From assembly GCA_019635795.1 (NCBI GenBank), contig JAHBYV010000002.1, positions 62,001 to 126,000 of the forward strand: 64,000 nucleotides of DNA, given 5' to 3'. The translations under genes and the position numbers were made by a program. This document shows positions 8,286 through 16,282 of the stretch, in pieces (the stretch's first letter is position 1; every line of letters starts with the position of its first letter). A model generated the notes under the pieces. The model worked only from the letters and a program-made list of their open reading frames with translations, was not told where the DNA came from and did not search any database. The stretch comes from Rhizobiaceae bacterium (GTDB lineage Bacteria > Pseudomonadota > Alphaproteobacteria > Rhizobiales > Rhizobiaceae).

Positions 8286-9104
8286 ATGGCGGCGCAAATT
8301 GACCCGGTCAGCTCGCAGCATCTTGAAGCTGCCTGCCGTGTGCTTGCAGACACCGAGCGCGGCTTGAGTGGCACGCAGATTGGGAGGCTGCTGCAAGAGA
8401 TGGAGGTTGCCGACCCGTCACCGAGCATGACGAAGTGGAAGCGGTTGTTCAACGCGCTTGCCGAGGTGCAGAACAAGCATCAGCGAGGCAACCATCTGAT
8501 CATGTTCATCAACCGCGCAATGAACCCGGTGAACTACGTGCGCGATCCTGGGACATTTGCTTGGCTGCGCGATGAACTCAATGTCGTGCTGTCGTTCTCG
8601 GGCTTCTATGTGCGCGACGATGGCAGGGTGGGATATGCCGACAAGGCGACGACGTTGGATGCAGCCCGCGCACGCGCTGGCCGTCTCAAAGCGGCGCTGG
8701 AAAGCCGGGTCGTCCATGCAGAGGTCTTGAACTACTGCCGCGCCGAGCTATTGGACGAGAACTATTTTCATGCGGTCTTCGAGGCGAGCAAGGGTGTCGC
8801 CGAGCGAATTCGCATATTGTCGGGGTTAACCGGCGATGGTGGCGACTTGGTGAACAAGGCGTTCGCGGGCCAGCAGCCAATCTTGGTCTTGGGGCCACTG
8901 AGCACCGAGTCCGAAAAGAGCGAGCAGAGAGGATTTTCGAACCTGCTGATCGGGCTGTTCGGCGCCGTGCGCAATCCCTTGGCCCATGCCCCGAAGACGA
9001 ATTGGCCTATGTCTGAGCAGGATGCGCTCGACATCTTGACCCTGGTGTCACTGATCCATAGAAAACTGGATGGCGTGCAGAAAGCGGCCGTGTCCTTTTC
9101 GTAG
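8286..9104 (+). CDS. TIGR02391 (Hypoth_Ymh)-like protein
   Basis: Protein of 272 residues. The C-terminal 130 residues carry features of the TIGR02391/Ymh family: KGVAERIRILSG, DGGDLVNKAF, FSNLLIGLFGAVRNPLAH and a helix DALDILTLVSLIHRKLD. The family is common in defence islands and lacks a proven activity. The gene starts 17 bases after the nuclease-like gene, so the two probably form one operon. The N-terminal half is not assigned. Confidence 0.6.
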   Translation: MAAQIDPVSSQHLEAACRVLADTERGLSGTQIGRLLQEMEVADPSPSMTKWKRLFNALAEVQNKHQRGNHLIMFINRAMNPVNYVRDPGTFAWLRDELNVVLSFSGFYVRDDGRVGYADKATTLDAARARAGRLKAALESRVVHAEVLNYCRAELLDENYFHAVFEASKGVAERIRILSGLTGDGGDLVNKAFAGQQPILVLGPLSTESEKSEQRGFSNLLIGLFGAVRNPLAHAPKTNWPMSEQDALDILTLVSLIHRKLDGVQKAAVSFS

Positions 9105-9127
9105 GCATCGCAATGCCGTCCTGCTCG

Positions 9128-9151
9128 ATTGTCGTATCGTGATACGACAAT
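9128..9151. promoter_or_regulatory. Perfect 24 bp palindrome
   Basis: Arms of 11 bp, ATTGTCGTATC and GATACGACAAT, flank a GT centre. The short spacing fits a dimeric repressor site better than a terminator, because no T-run follows. It lies between the TIGR02391-type gene and the repeat-bounded cassette. No regulator can be assigned. Confidence 0.45.
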
Positions 9152-9174
9152 TAATCGCCTCCACTGAATAAGCC

Positions 9175-9324
9175 GTCCCGGCGCCGGGTCCGCGGGCTGC
9201 GCCCCCCCCCGCCTCGCACCGAGTCGCGGCGGCCATTCTGCTTTGACCCCTGCCGCCTCCGGCCCTTTCGAGCCTGCACGCTCCGCTTGCCGAAGCACAG
9301 GTGCGTGCAGTGACGGGGTGTGGG
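9175..9324. repeat. Direct repeat DR1, left border of defence cassette
   Basis: About 150 bp that reappears, with scattered differences, at 14013-14164. Shared landmarks are GTCCCGGCG, CCGAGTCGCGG, GGCCATTC, GCTTTGACCCCTG, CGCCTCCGGCCCTT, CGCTTGCC and GGGTGTGGG. It does not look coding. The repeat marks the left limit of the ATPase/PIN cassette. Confidence 0.65.
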
Positions 9325-9472
9325 AGCCTGACAGAGGGTCCGGAGTCACCGTACACTTACAAAATGAAACAGCGGCGCACCGATCATCAATACTTGCGGC
9401 GGCTAGCAACTACTACACGGCTATTGAAAAAGCGCGCGTGATGCTGCCGCGTCGGCACGCGTGAGCGCGACC

Positions 9473-9616
9473 ATGCCTCCCTTGAGCAGGCTGCTCAATG
9501 CCGCGGTCGTAGAACTCAGCTTCATCGCCAATTCACGAAAGATGCCGGCGCTGACGAAGTTATTCAAGGTCTTGGATCGCCACCCCGAGTTGGTGAACGA
9601 AGTCGAGACGGCTTAA
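9473..9616 (+). CDS. Short leader ORF or gene remnant
   Basis: A frame of 47 codons (MPPLSRLLNAAVVELSFIAN and onward) ends in TAA, 14 bases before the start of the ATPase gene. The frame extends upstream to a stop at 9425. It may be a small upstream gene, a decayed C-terminus or a leader peptide. No family is recognised. Confidence 0.3.
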   Translation: MPPLSRLLNAAVVELSFIANSRKMPALTKLFKVLDRHPELVNEVETA

Positions 9617-9630
9617 AACAAGGAGTCTTC

Positions 9631-12270
9631 ATGTCCCAAGCGGCGTTCAATGTCTTCGATGCGCTGTCCGCTTGGGGCAAGACGCTTTCCAACTGGCAGC
9701 GGTGCCTGCTGGTCAAGCTCGTCGGTGCCGTCGATTTCCCGGACGAGGCTTTGGATGAGGTCTACCGGGAGTACCTGATGGACCAGCAACTGGCCCCCGC
9801 GGAGATGCCACGCGCCACATGGGACATTGCCTTGCCTCAGATCCAAGGCGGCCCCACAACGGCCGCAAGCGTAGTGACCGCCATGACCGCACTGACCGGC
9901 GTCAACGCCCTGGCGCCGGGTGAAACACTGACTTTCGGGCGCAAGCTCACTGTGATCTATGGTCCCAACGGTGCGGGCAAGTCCGGCTATGCGCGAGTGC
10001 TGAAAGCCGCATGCTTCACTCGTTCCAAGCAAACCGCGATTCTTGGCGATGTGAAGTTGGCCAAGCACAAGCAACCCACGCCGAGCGCGACGTTTGCCTT
10101 CGACGACGGCTCCAACACGGCGTTCGTCTACAAGGAGCCTTGCCAGCGGCTGCGCGACAACTTCGCGGTGTTCGACTCGACCTGCGTGCGTGTCCATCTG
10201 GATGAGCGCAACGCTTTCCAGGTCATGCCCTATCTGTTCGATGTTTTTCCCCGCATGGTGGAGGTCTTCGGAAAGCTGCAGCGCAAGTTGCGCGATGACG
10301 TCGCTCCACGTTCCCACGCTACGGACAAGTTCGCGATTCCAGGCAGTACGTCCGAAGTCGCTACGCTGCTGGCCACCCTGACGGCACAGACGAACCTCGT
10401 TCGCTTGAAGGCATTGGCCGTCTTTGGCGACGAGGAGCACGCGCGCCTGGAATCGGTTGTCCAGCAACTCGCGACACTCAGGACCACCGATCCCAAGGAG
10501 ATCATTCGCCAGAATGAGCAGCGCATCACCGATCTGGACGCACTGAAGGCATCGCTCTCCGGCTTGCACACGGCTGTATCGCCAGCACTCGCGGAACAGA
10601 TCATCAATGCCGTCAAGCAGATTCAGTCGTTGACGGAAAAGGCAGCCGCGCTCTCAGCGGCACAGTTGGGCGAGGAGCCGGTGCAGCCCATCGGCACAGC
10701 AGCATGGCGTGACCTGCTGGCTGCAGCCATCGCATATAACGCCGAAGCCTACCCTGACGAGGCGTTTCCACCGAAGGCGGATGCGGCCCGATGCGTGCTT
10801 TGCCATCAGGTTCTCGACGAAGACGGCCTTGCACGATTGACCCGCTTCTATCAGTTCGCAACCAGCGATGTCGAAGCGCAGCTGGGCCAGGCCAAGACAA
10901 CGCTCGCAGGGTATGGCACGAAGTTGTCGAAGATCAGTCTAGCCTTCTTCGACGAGGGCAGTGTTGCGCGCCGGACCTTGACTGAGGTGGATGCCGCAAT
11001 GGCCGCGGCGGTTTCCAGTCATGTCGAAGGCTATCGGGAAGTCATCGGAGCATTGGTGCGGGCGGTTGCCGGTGCCTTCGACCCTGGCTTGAGCATGCTG
11101 GACCATGACCCGGTCTCGGTACGCATCACGGAGTTGGTGGAGCGCCTGAAATCCGACAACGATGCCTTGCGACAGAAGGACCCCAAGGTACTGATGGAGT
11201 CGTTGATGGCCGAGGAGCGGCTGTTACTCGATCGCCAGGTGCTCTCCAGCCAGTACGATGCCATCGCCACGGCGGTGGCGGACCTCAAATGGGTGGTGAA
11301 GGCCAATGCGTGCATCCGCAGCTTTGCTGTAACCCAACGCGAAGTGACCAGCAAGCAGAAAGCGCTGGCCACAGAACTGGTCGCGCAGGGCTTCATCGCG
11401 CGATTCACGGACAACTGCGCCGCCCTGCAGCTGAAGCTGCCGGTGCAGTTCCGCTTCGCGGGCGATGCTGGAACGACTGATCGCAAAATTGAGATTGCCA
11501 ACGCCAGCGTGGCCGGCATCGACCCTTCTTCGGTGCTGAGCGAGGGCGAACAGACAGCAGCGGCACTGGCCGACTTCCTCACCGAAGTGGAACTCAATGG
11601 TTCCTGTTTGGGCGTGGTGTTCGATGACCCCGTGACCTCGATGGACCATGTACGCAAAGAGGCGATCGCGCAACGCCTGGTGGACGAAGCCGCCAAGCGG
11701 CAGGTGATCGTCTTTACGCACGACATCCTGTTTACGAACTATCTGGCGACGGCTGCGGTGGATAAGGGTGTCGATTTCACGGGCCGGACCGTGTGGCGTG
11801 GCGAGGCCGAAGAGCCAGGTGTCATCGACAGCCTGGCCTTCCCTCACGAACACTACGAAGGTGCTGCACACGATCGCGCACGAAAGCACCTCGACGTGGC
11901 CCGCACGCTAGATGGCGACAAGCAGCGCGACAGCCTGGAGAAGGCGTGTGGCAGCCTGCGTACCGCCTATGAGGACTTCATCCAGCGAAAGCTGTTCGGC
12001 AATGTCGTGCGCCGCTGGCGGGAGAACATCACCTTCACGCTCAGTCAGGTGTATTTTGATGAAGGCATTGCTGCACAGGTTCACACGCGCATGGTGATGT
12101 TGTCCCGATACATCGATGCTCACTCCCATTCGCCAGACTTCCACGAAGTGCCGTTGACGATTGATTTCGTGGTTGACGAATTGGCGCAGATGGACCGCAT
12201 CAAGGCTGAATACGGCACAGCGCGCAAGGCATGGGAGAAAGCCAAGCCCCAGGCGGCGACCTTTAGCTGA
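9631..12270 (+). CDS. Zinc-hook ABC-type ATPase, RloC-like
   Basis: SMC/Rad50-type ATPase of 879 residues. Order of parts: N-terminal helical region (1-95), Walker A GPNGAGKS (111-118), a long coiled-coil middle with a CxxC zinc-hook motif (C388, C391), an ABC signature LSEGEQ (636-641), Walker B (FDDP, about 664-667) and an H-loop FTHD (H697). The C-terminal 180 residues contain R777-x3-E781 and a downstream H818, the spacing style of the R-x3-E...H triad in PrrC/RloC anticodon nucleases. A PIN-like gene follows 10 bases later. It is probably a defence ATPase; the anticodon-nuclease reading is a hypothesis. Confidence 0.7.
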   Translation: MSQAAFNVFDALSAWGKTLSNWQRCLLVKLVGAVDFPDEALDEVYREYLMDQQLAPAEMPRATWDIALPQIQGGPTTAASVVTAMTALTGVNALAPGETLTFGRKLTVIYGPNGAGKSGYARVLKAACFTRSKQTAILGDVKLAKHKQPTPSATFAFDDGSNTAFVYKEPCQRLRDNFAVFDSTCVRVHLDERNAFQVMPYLFDVFPRMVEVFGKLQRKLRDDVAPRSHATDKFAIPGSTSEVATLLATLTAQTNLVRLKALAVFGDEEHARLESVVQQLATLRTTDPKEIIRQNEQRITDLDALKASLSGLHTAVSPALAEQIINAVKQIQSLTEKAAALSAAQLGEEPVQPIGTAAWRDLLAAAIAYNAEAYPDEAFPPKADAARCVLCHQVLDEDGLARLTRFYQFATSDVEAQLGQAKTTLAGYGTKLSKISLAFFDEGSVARRTLTEVDAAMAAAVSSHVEGYREVIGALVRAVAGAFDPGLSMLDHDPVSVRITELVERLKSDNDALRQKDPKVLMESLMAEERLLLDRQVLSSQYDAIATAVADLKWVVKANACIRSFAVTQREVTSKQKALATELVAQGFIARFTDNCAALQLKLPVQFRFAGDAGTTDRKIEIANASVAGIDPSSVLSEGEQTAAALADFLTEVELNGSCLGVVFDDPVTSMDHVRKEAIAQRLVDEAAKRQVIVFTHDILFTNYLATAAVDKGVDFTGRTVWRGEAEEPGVIDSLAFPHEHYEGAAHDRARKHLDVARTLDGDKQRDSLEKACGSLRTAYEDFIQRKLFGNVVRRWRENITFTLSQVYFDEGIAAQVHTRMVMLSRYIDAHSHSPDFHEVPLTIDFVVDELAQMDRIKAEYGTARKAWEKAKPQAATFS

Positions 12271-12280
12271 TCGGACATCA

Positions 12281-13099
12281 ATGGCAAAGCCCACGATTGT
12301 TCTCGACAAGAACTACCTGCAAGGATCGACGGCGGCGCACATCCTGCAGCTCGCGCAGTCGCACCAATTATTGATGGCCGACGTACTTTTCTACGAGTTG
12401 ATCTCGTCGTCAGAGCCAGGACGCTCGCGCTGCTTCGCCAAGTTTCCCAAGACCGAGAACCCGGTAGTCTTGGTCCATCAGATGGGGGCGTTGCTGAAGC
12501 AGGAGATCGAGTCGCACGAAGCCTGCGGGAAGCCCTCTACGCGGTACGAGGATATTCGCTTCCAGTTTAACGAAGCGCTGGCCAGCACGAACTACGCGCT
12601 ACCGCCTTCGGCGGCTGAGGCGCTTCAGGAGCAGACGGCGGAACTCCGTGAAGATGTCGAACGATTTCTTGACCGCGTACGCCTGATCCCGACCTTGATC
12701 CCGAATCTTCTGGAAGGCACCAGCGCGGAGCTGCAGTCGCTGCGGGAGGCCGCCGAGGATGTCATCGCGACCGATACCGATGCCATGTTGAAGTTCTACG
12801 GGAGCTTGGTAGCCCCTCCGGGCGAACTTCCACTACCGCCTGTCACGATCATGACCCGGGATTGGGCGCTGTTTCGTTGGCAGCAGGTCCAGTTGCTTTT
12901 CGCGTTGGACGCATATTGCCGCTATGGCGGACATGTACCCGACACACTGAGCGGAAAAGCCTATGAGAAGATCGAGCACGATGTTCTCGACGCACACTAC
13001 CTGCTGTTGGGAGTGCTGGAAGGATCGTTCGCCACGCGAGAAAAGAAGCTGCAGCGGTGGTTTGGCCTGCTCTGTCCCGAGGGCCAGCTCTATTCCTAG
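12281..13099 (+). CDS. PIN-like nuclease, partner of the ATPase
   Basis: Protein of 272 residues. It starts with a PIN-like strand and acidic residue (TIVLDKNYL, D9), has a second acid in VLFYEL (E39), and ends with HDVLDAHYLLLGVLEGSFATREKKL (D234, D237, T252), which follows the D..D...FxTxD/E pattern of PIN RNases. The middle is a long helical insertion. The ATG at 12281 lies 10 bases after the ATPase stop, so the pair is one operon. The PIN assignment is by motif only; ATPase-gated RNA cleavage would be the natural model. Confidence 0.6.
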   Translation: MAKPTIVLDKNYLQGSTAAHILQLAQSHQLLMADVLFYELISSSEPGRSRCFAKFPKTENPVVLVHQMGALLKQEIESHEACGKPSTRYEDIRFQFNEALASTNYALPPSAAEALQEQTAELREDVERFLDRVRLIPTLIPNLLEGTSAELQSLREAAEDVIATDTDAMLKFYGSLVAPPGELPLPPVTIMTRDWALFRWQQVQLLFALDAYCRYGGHVPDTLSGKAYEKIEHDVLDAHYLLLGVLEGSFATREKKLQRWFGLLCPEGQLYS

Positions 13100-13125
13100 G
13101 CAGTGGCCTTGCGCAGGCATCCTAT

Positions 13126-13602
13126 TCAGATCGTCGGGTAGACCACCTTCTCGTTGTGATCGCTGAAATCGTCGCTCCACGTCAGCTTGATGGGATGCTT
13201 GCTTTTGCTATCCAGTGATATGGAGGCAATCAGTTCCACCGACTGGAGCGTGTCCAGTGTCTCTAGCGGGAATTTCGAGTCGATGTCCGATTGAACCAGG
13301 CAGTCGTTGCCGTCGGGAAACGACAAAGACACGTTGCGCGCGGCCGATTTCCCCTTGTTCCAGATTTTTAGCCGTCTATTGTTGCTGCCGATCTTGATGA
13401 ACGTCGCGCCCAGGTCTGCTTTCTTGACGTTGAGGACTTCGGTGGTTTCTTTTTCCAGAAGTAGCTTGTTCAGGCGATCCTGGCTCTCAATCAACTTGTT
13501 CTGCTTCTGATTGAATCTGAACGTCGTCCAGGTGGCATACGCGGACAGCAAAAGAGCGCCTATGGCGATGGCATCACCAACACTGATTGGGAAGGGCATC
13601 AT
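13126..13602 (-). CDS. Single-pass membrane protein, unknown function
   Basis: Protein of 158 residues. One membrane segment (about 8-24, ISVGDAIAIGALLLSAYATW) is followed by a short coiled coil (NQKQNKLIESQDRLNKLLLEKE) and a C-terminal beta-rich domain. Start and stop codons overlap those of the upstream zinc-ribbon gene (CGATGATG), so translation is coupled. Base composition is less GC-rich than the ICE backbone, which suggests later acquisition. It converges with the PIN-like gene. No family is recognised. Confidence 0.6.
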   Translation of the reverse strand: MMPFPISVGDAIAIGALLLSAYATWTTFRFNQKQNKLIESQDRLNKLLLEKETTEVLNVKKADLGATFIKIGSNNRRLKIWNKGKSAARNVSLSFPDGNDCLVQSDIDSKFPLETLDTLQSVELIASISLDSKSKHPIKLTWSDDFSDHNEKVVYPTI

Positions 13603-13886
13603 CGGATCTTGATGTTCTTGCTGCCGCGGAATGCCCTCTTCAGCGATTCGTGCAGTTCCTTCTGAAGATCCTTGACGACGGCTTGTCCGATCTCTTTGGC
13701 ATGCGCTTGCACGTTCTCGTCGTTGGCTCTGATGAGATCATCCTTGGAAATCTGCAGCCCACAGTTGCCACAAGTGAACAGCTCGCTCGTCTGCCCATCA
13801 GCGCCATCGTGCGAAAACTCAGTGCTACCGCATGTCGGGCAGTTCAGGCTGACCGATCGGTTGTATTTGTCCGCTTTGAAAGTCAT
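13599..13886 (-). CDS. Zinc-ribbon protein, unknown function
   Basis: Protein of 95 residues with a four-cysteine zinc ribbon (NCPTCGSTEF and FTCGNCGLQI) followed by an amphipathic helical C-terminus (HAKEIGQAVVKDLQKELHESLKRAF). It is translationally coupled to the membrane protein downstream. The two lie opposite the ATPase/PIN genes inside the same repeat-bounded cassette and may be part of that system or a separate passenger. Confidence 0.6.
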   Translation of the reverse strand: MTFKADKYNRSVSLNCPTCGSTEFSHDGADGQTSELFTCGNCGLQISKDDLIRANDENVQAHAKEIGQAVVKDLQKELHESLKRAFRGSKNIKIR

Positions 13887-14012
13887 GCCGTATCTCCGGT
13901 CGTGTCAAAGCTGTGAGCCATGAATGATCGCAGCAAAGAAAAAATAGCTTCGCTGCACGGGAATCTTTCGTCGACGCGATGCTTATTTATTTTATCTGAC
14001 AGTCTTCATCGC

Positions 14013-14164
14013 GTCCCGGCGTGCCGCCGTCGGGTTCGCGGGCTACGCCCCGCGCCTCGTGCCGAGTCGCGGCCATTCGGCTTTGACCCCTGACGCCTCC
14101 GGCCCTTGAGGGCCTGCGCGCTTCGCTTGCCCAAAGGCGCGTGTGTGCAGTGGGCGGGTGTGGG
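14013..14164. repeat. Direct repeat DR2, right border of defence cassette
   Basis: Second copy of the sequence at 9175-9324. Recombination between the two copies would remove the 4.8 kb that holds the ATPase, PIN-like, membrane and zinc-ribbon genes and leave one copy next to radC. Confidence 0.65.
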
Positions 14165-14322
14165 CGGTCTTGCTGTTCCCTTCACCGTATCACGGCGTTC
14201 TCGCCGTCAAGGGCGGCGCGCGCCATGCGCGCTTGCGTCCTGGCGGCCGTCTGCGACCCCTGACTGCTTGCGCTGCGCCGTGCTGGCCACGGTTCCGGGC
14301 AATTCCGCCCGAGCAACCGGAG
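14162..14322. repeat. Duplicated leader, copy A (before radC)
   Basis: About 160 bp repeated at 14951-15109. Both copies contain GGGCGGTCTTGCTGT, CCCTTCACCGTATCACGGCG, TTCTCGCCGTCAAGGGCGGC, GACCCCTGACTGC and GGTTCCGGGCAATTCCGCCC, and both end just before a start codon. The position suggests a shared promoter or untranslated leader. Confidence 0.65.
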
Positions 14323-14329
14323 CACGATC

Positions 14330-14839
14330 ATGTCGCAACTGTCCTTTTCCTCGTTCGATGCCTCGCTGATGGTGCGTGACGCACAGGGCCGCTACCTGCT
14401 GGCGACGGCAGACCAGATTCTGGAGGCCGCGCGCCAGGCCATCGAGCAGAAGATGCAGCGTGGCGCCTCGTTCAGTTCGCCGGCGGCAGTCAAGGAGTAC
14501 CTGCGCGCCAAGCTGGCTGGCTTCGAGCACGAAGTGTTCGCGGTGCTGTTCCTCGATACGCAGCATCGCCTGATCGAGTACGCGGAGATGTTCCGCGGCA
14601 CCATCGACAGCGCATCGGTGTATCCGCGCGAGCTGGTCAAGGAGGCGCTGCGGCTCAACGCGGCGGCGGTCATCGTTTCGCACAACCACCCGAGCGGAAA
14701 TCCCGAGCCGAGCGGCGCCGACAAGGTGTTGACCCAGCGACTCAAGGAGGCGCTGGCGTTGGTGGATGTCCGCACGCTGGATCACATCGTCGTGGCGGGC
14801 GGCAGCACCATGTCCTTCGCCGAACGCGGCCTGATCTGA
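14330..14839 (+). CDS. radC: RadC-family JAMM-domain protein
   Basis: Protein of 169 residues, the MPN/JAMM-like domain found in ICE and plasmid RadC relatives. The metal-binding signature SHNHPSGNPEPSGAD is intact. The N-terminal part lacks the helix-hairpin-helix of chromosomal RadC, as is normal for mobile-element versions. The activity is not established. A strong terminator follows directly. Confidence 0.9.
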   Translation: MSQLSFSSFDASLMVRDAQGRYLLATADQILEAARQAIEQKMQRGASFSSPAAVKEYLRAKLAGFEHEVFAVLFLDTQHRLIEYAEMFRGTIDSASVYPRELVKEALRLNAAAVIVSHNHPSGNPEPSGADKVLTQRLKEALALVDVRTLDHIVVAGGSTMSFAERGLI

Positions 14840-14843
14840 CCGA

Positions 14844-14864
14844 GGGGGCTTCGGCCCCCTTTTT
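14844..14864 (+). terminator. Rho-independent terminator after radC
   Basis: Perfect 6 bp stem GGGGGC/GCCCCC with a TTCG tetraloop, followed by TTTTT. Confidence 0.85.
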
Positions 14865-14950
14865 GCTGCGCCCCGTGGCGCAACTCCGGCCTTCGCGGGC
14901 CTGCGCGTGCTACGCACTTGCCAAAAACAGGTGTGGTGGTGTCGGGTTGG

Positions 14951-15109
14951 GGGCGGTCTTGCTGTGTCCCTTCACCGTATCACGGCGTTCTCGCCGTCAA
15001 GGGCGGCGCGTGCCAGCACGCTTGCGGCCCGTGGCCGTCCTTGACCCCTGACTGCTGCGCTGCACCGTGCTGGCAACGGTTCCGGGCAATTCCGCCCGTG
15101 CAACCGGAG
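14951..15109. repeat. Duplicated leader, copy B
   Basis: Second copy of the 14162-14322 sequence, placed immediately before the 15117 gene. Confidence 0.65.
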
Positions 15110-15116
15110 AACAGTC

Positions 15117-15509
15117 ATGCACGACAAATCACACGTTTCCCTCGAACAGCACGTTTGCTTGGTCTGCGGCACAGCGTTCGATACCGGCGCCGTCCTGTTG
15201 GACAAGCGCCTGCGCGCGAGCATGGAGCGCCATACGGCAACCGGCTGGGGGCTTTGCCCCGAGCATCAGAAACTGTCCGACGACGGCTTTGTCGCGCTGG
15301 TCGAATGCGATCCGCAGCGCAGCGGCTCGCAGGCCGGTGGCCGCATGAAGCCCGAGCAGGCATATCGCACGGGCCGCCTGGCCCATCTGCGGCGCACGGT
15401 GTTCGCGCAGGTGTTCAACGTGCCGATCGCGGACGAGCAGGCTTGCGTGTTCGTTGAGCCTGGCGTGATCGACCAGTTGCAGTCGATGACGGCGCCGGCG
15501 GCGAACTGA
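15117..15509 (+). CDS. ICE backbone hypothetical protein with CxxC motif
   Basis: Protein of 130 residues. The N-terminal VCLVCGTAFDTG and the following GLCPEHQKLSDDGFVALVECD suggest a small zinc-binding fold. Proteins of this kind sit next to radC in Tn4371-like elements, but no function is known. Its leader duplicates that of radC, so the two may be co-regulated. Confidence 0.7.
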   Translation: MHDKSHVSLEQHVCLVCGTAFDTGAVLLDKRLRASMERHTATGWGLCPEHQKLSDDGFVALVECDPQRSGSQAGGRMKPEQAYRTGRLAHLRRTVFAQVFNVPIADEQACVFVEPGVIDQLQSMTAPAAN

Positions 15510-16282
15510 TCGCGCCGCGCTGCCTTCGGTGCGTCGTTCCTGCGGGGGGCGGCGCACCTTTTTTTCTGCTGCGCCCGTTGCCGATACCTTCGCGCCTGGT
15601 GCGCTGCGCGCTTCGCTTGCCTCCAGGGGAAAGCCCTGCGGGCTATCCCCGCCGCGCGATGCTTGGCGCCCCTCGATGCCGCCGAACCGGCTGCGCCGGA
15701 TCGGCCAGACCACAGTAGTCGCTGTCGAACCTGTTTCCCGATGACTGGCGCATGAGCTTGTGCATCGAGCCTTGAAGGCTGTGCGTCCCCGGCCAAGAAG
15801 CATGGCCGGTCGCGCTGTCGTGCACGTGGCGCATCGAGCCGCCTGCGGCGTCTCGCCCCTGACGGGCTTCCATCGTTCCCTCGCTCCGCTCGGCTGACGC
15901 CTCCGGCCCGGCTTCCAGCTTCGGGCCTGCGCGCTTCGCTTGCGTGCGGTCGGCACAAAGAGGCGGCCGTTGCCTGTCCAGCCGTCTTCCCTGAACTCAT
16001 CACCTTGCTCGCGACTGTAGCCCGCGTCCGTGTGCCGTCAAGGCGCGCAGGGCCGTGTCCTCGGCTGCGCCTGCGGGCCGCACCAACCCTGCGCTTGCCT
16101 CCTTGACGACCCCCGTCCACGGGCTCCCTTCCGTCGCGGGCGATGAACTCAGGAAAGACGGTGGCAACGAGGCCAACCGGGTTCTTCGTGCCGACCGCAC
16201 CGAACAGTCGAAAGGCTGGGCTTCGAATCTAGGAATCCGGTGTGCGGTTTCTTCAACAGCCAACTTTGTCAGGAGAAAGACC
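15510..16282. other. Non-coding region with dispersed repeats
   Basis: 773 bases of very GC-rich sequence with no gene I can support. It contains one copy of a 106 bp dispersed repeat (15601-15706) and a partial relative of the DR1/DR2 family near 15890-15945. Long open frames here reflect base composition. Confidence 0.6.
15601..15706. repeat. 106 bp dispersed repeat, copy 1
   Basis: Identical to 20057-20162 apart from one base near the middle (CCCCTCG here, CCCATCG there). Both copies are intergenic and in the same orientation. Confidence 0.8.

Larger units (their letters stand above)
13887..14329. other. Non-coding region before radC
   Basis: 443 bases with no supported gene. They hold the likely start region of the zinc-ribbon gene, direct repeat DR2 (14013-14164) and the first copy of the 160 bp leader repeat (14162-14322). 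Confidence 0.6.

Noticed and set aside
9631-12270. Calling the ATPase a confirmed RloC anticodon nuclease
   Set aside because: The R-x3-E...H spacing is suggestive, but many SMC-like defence ATPases carry similar C-terminal residues. Only the ATPase and hook motifs are firm.
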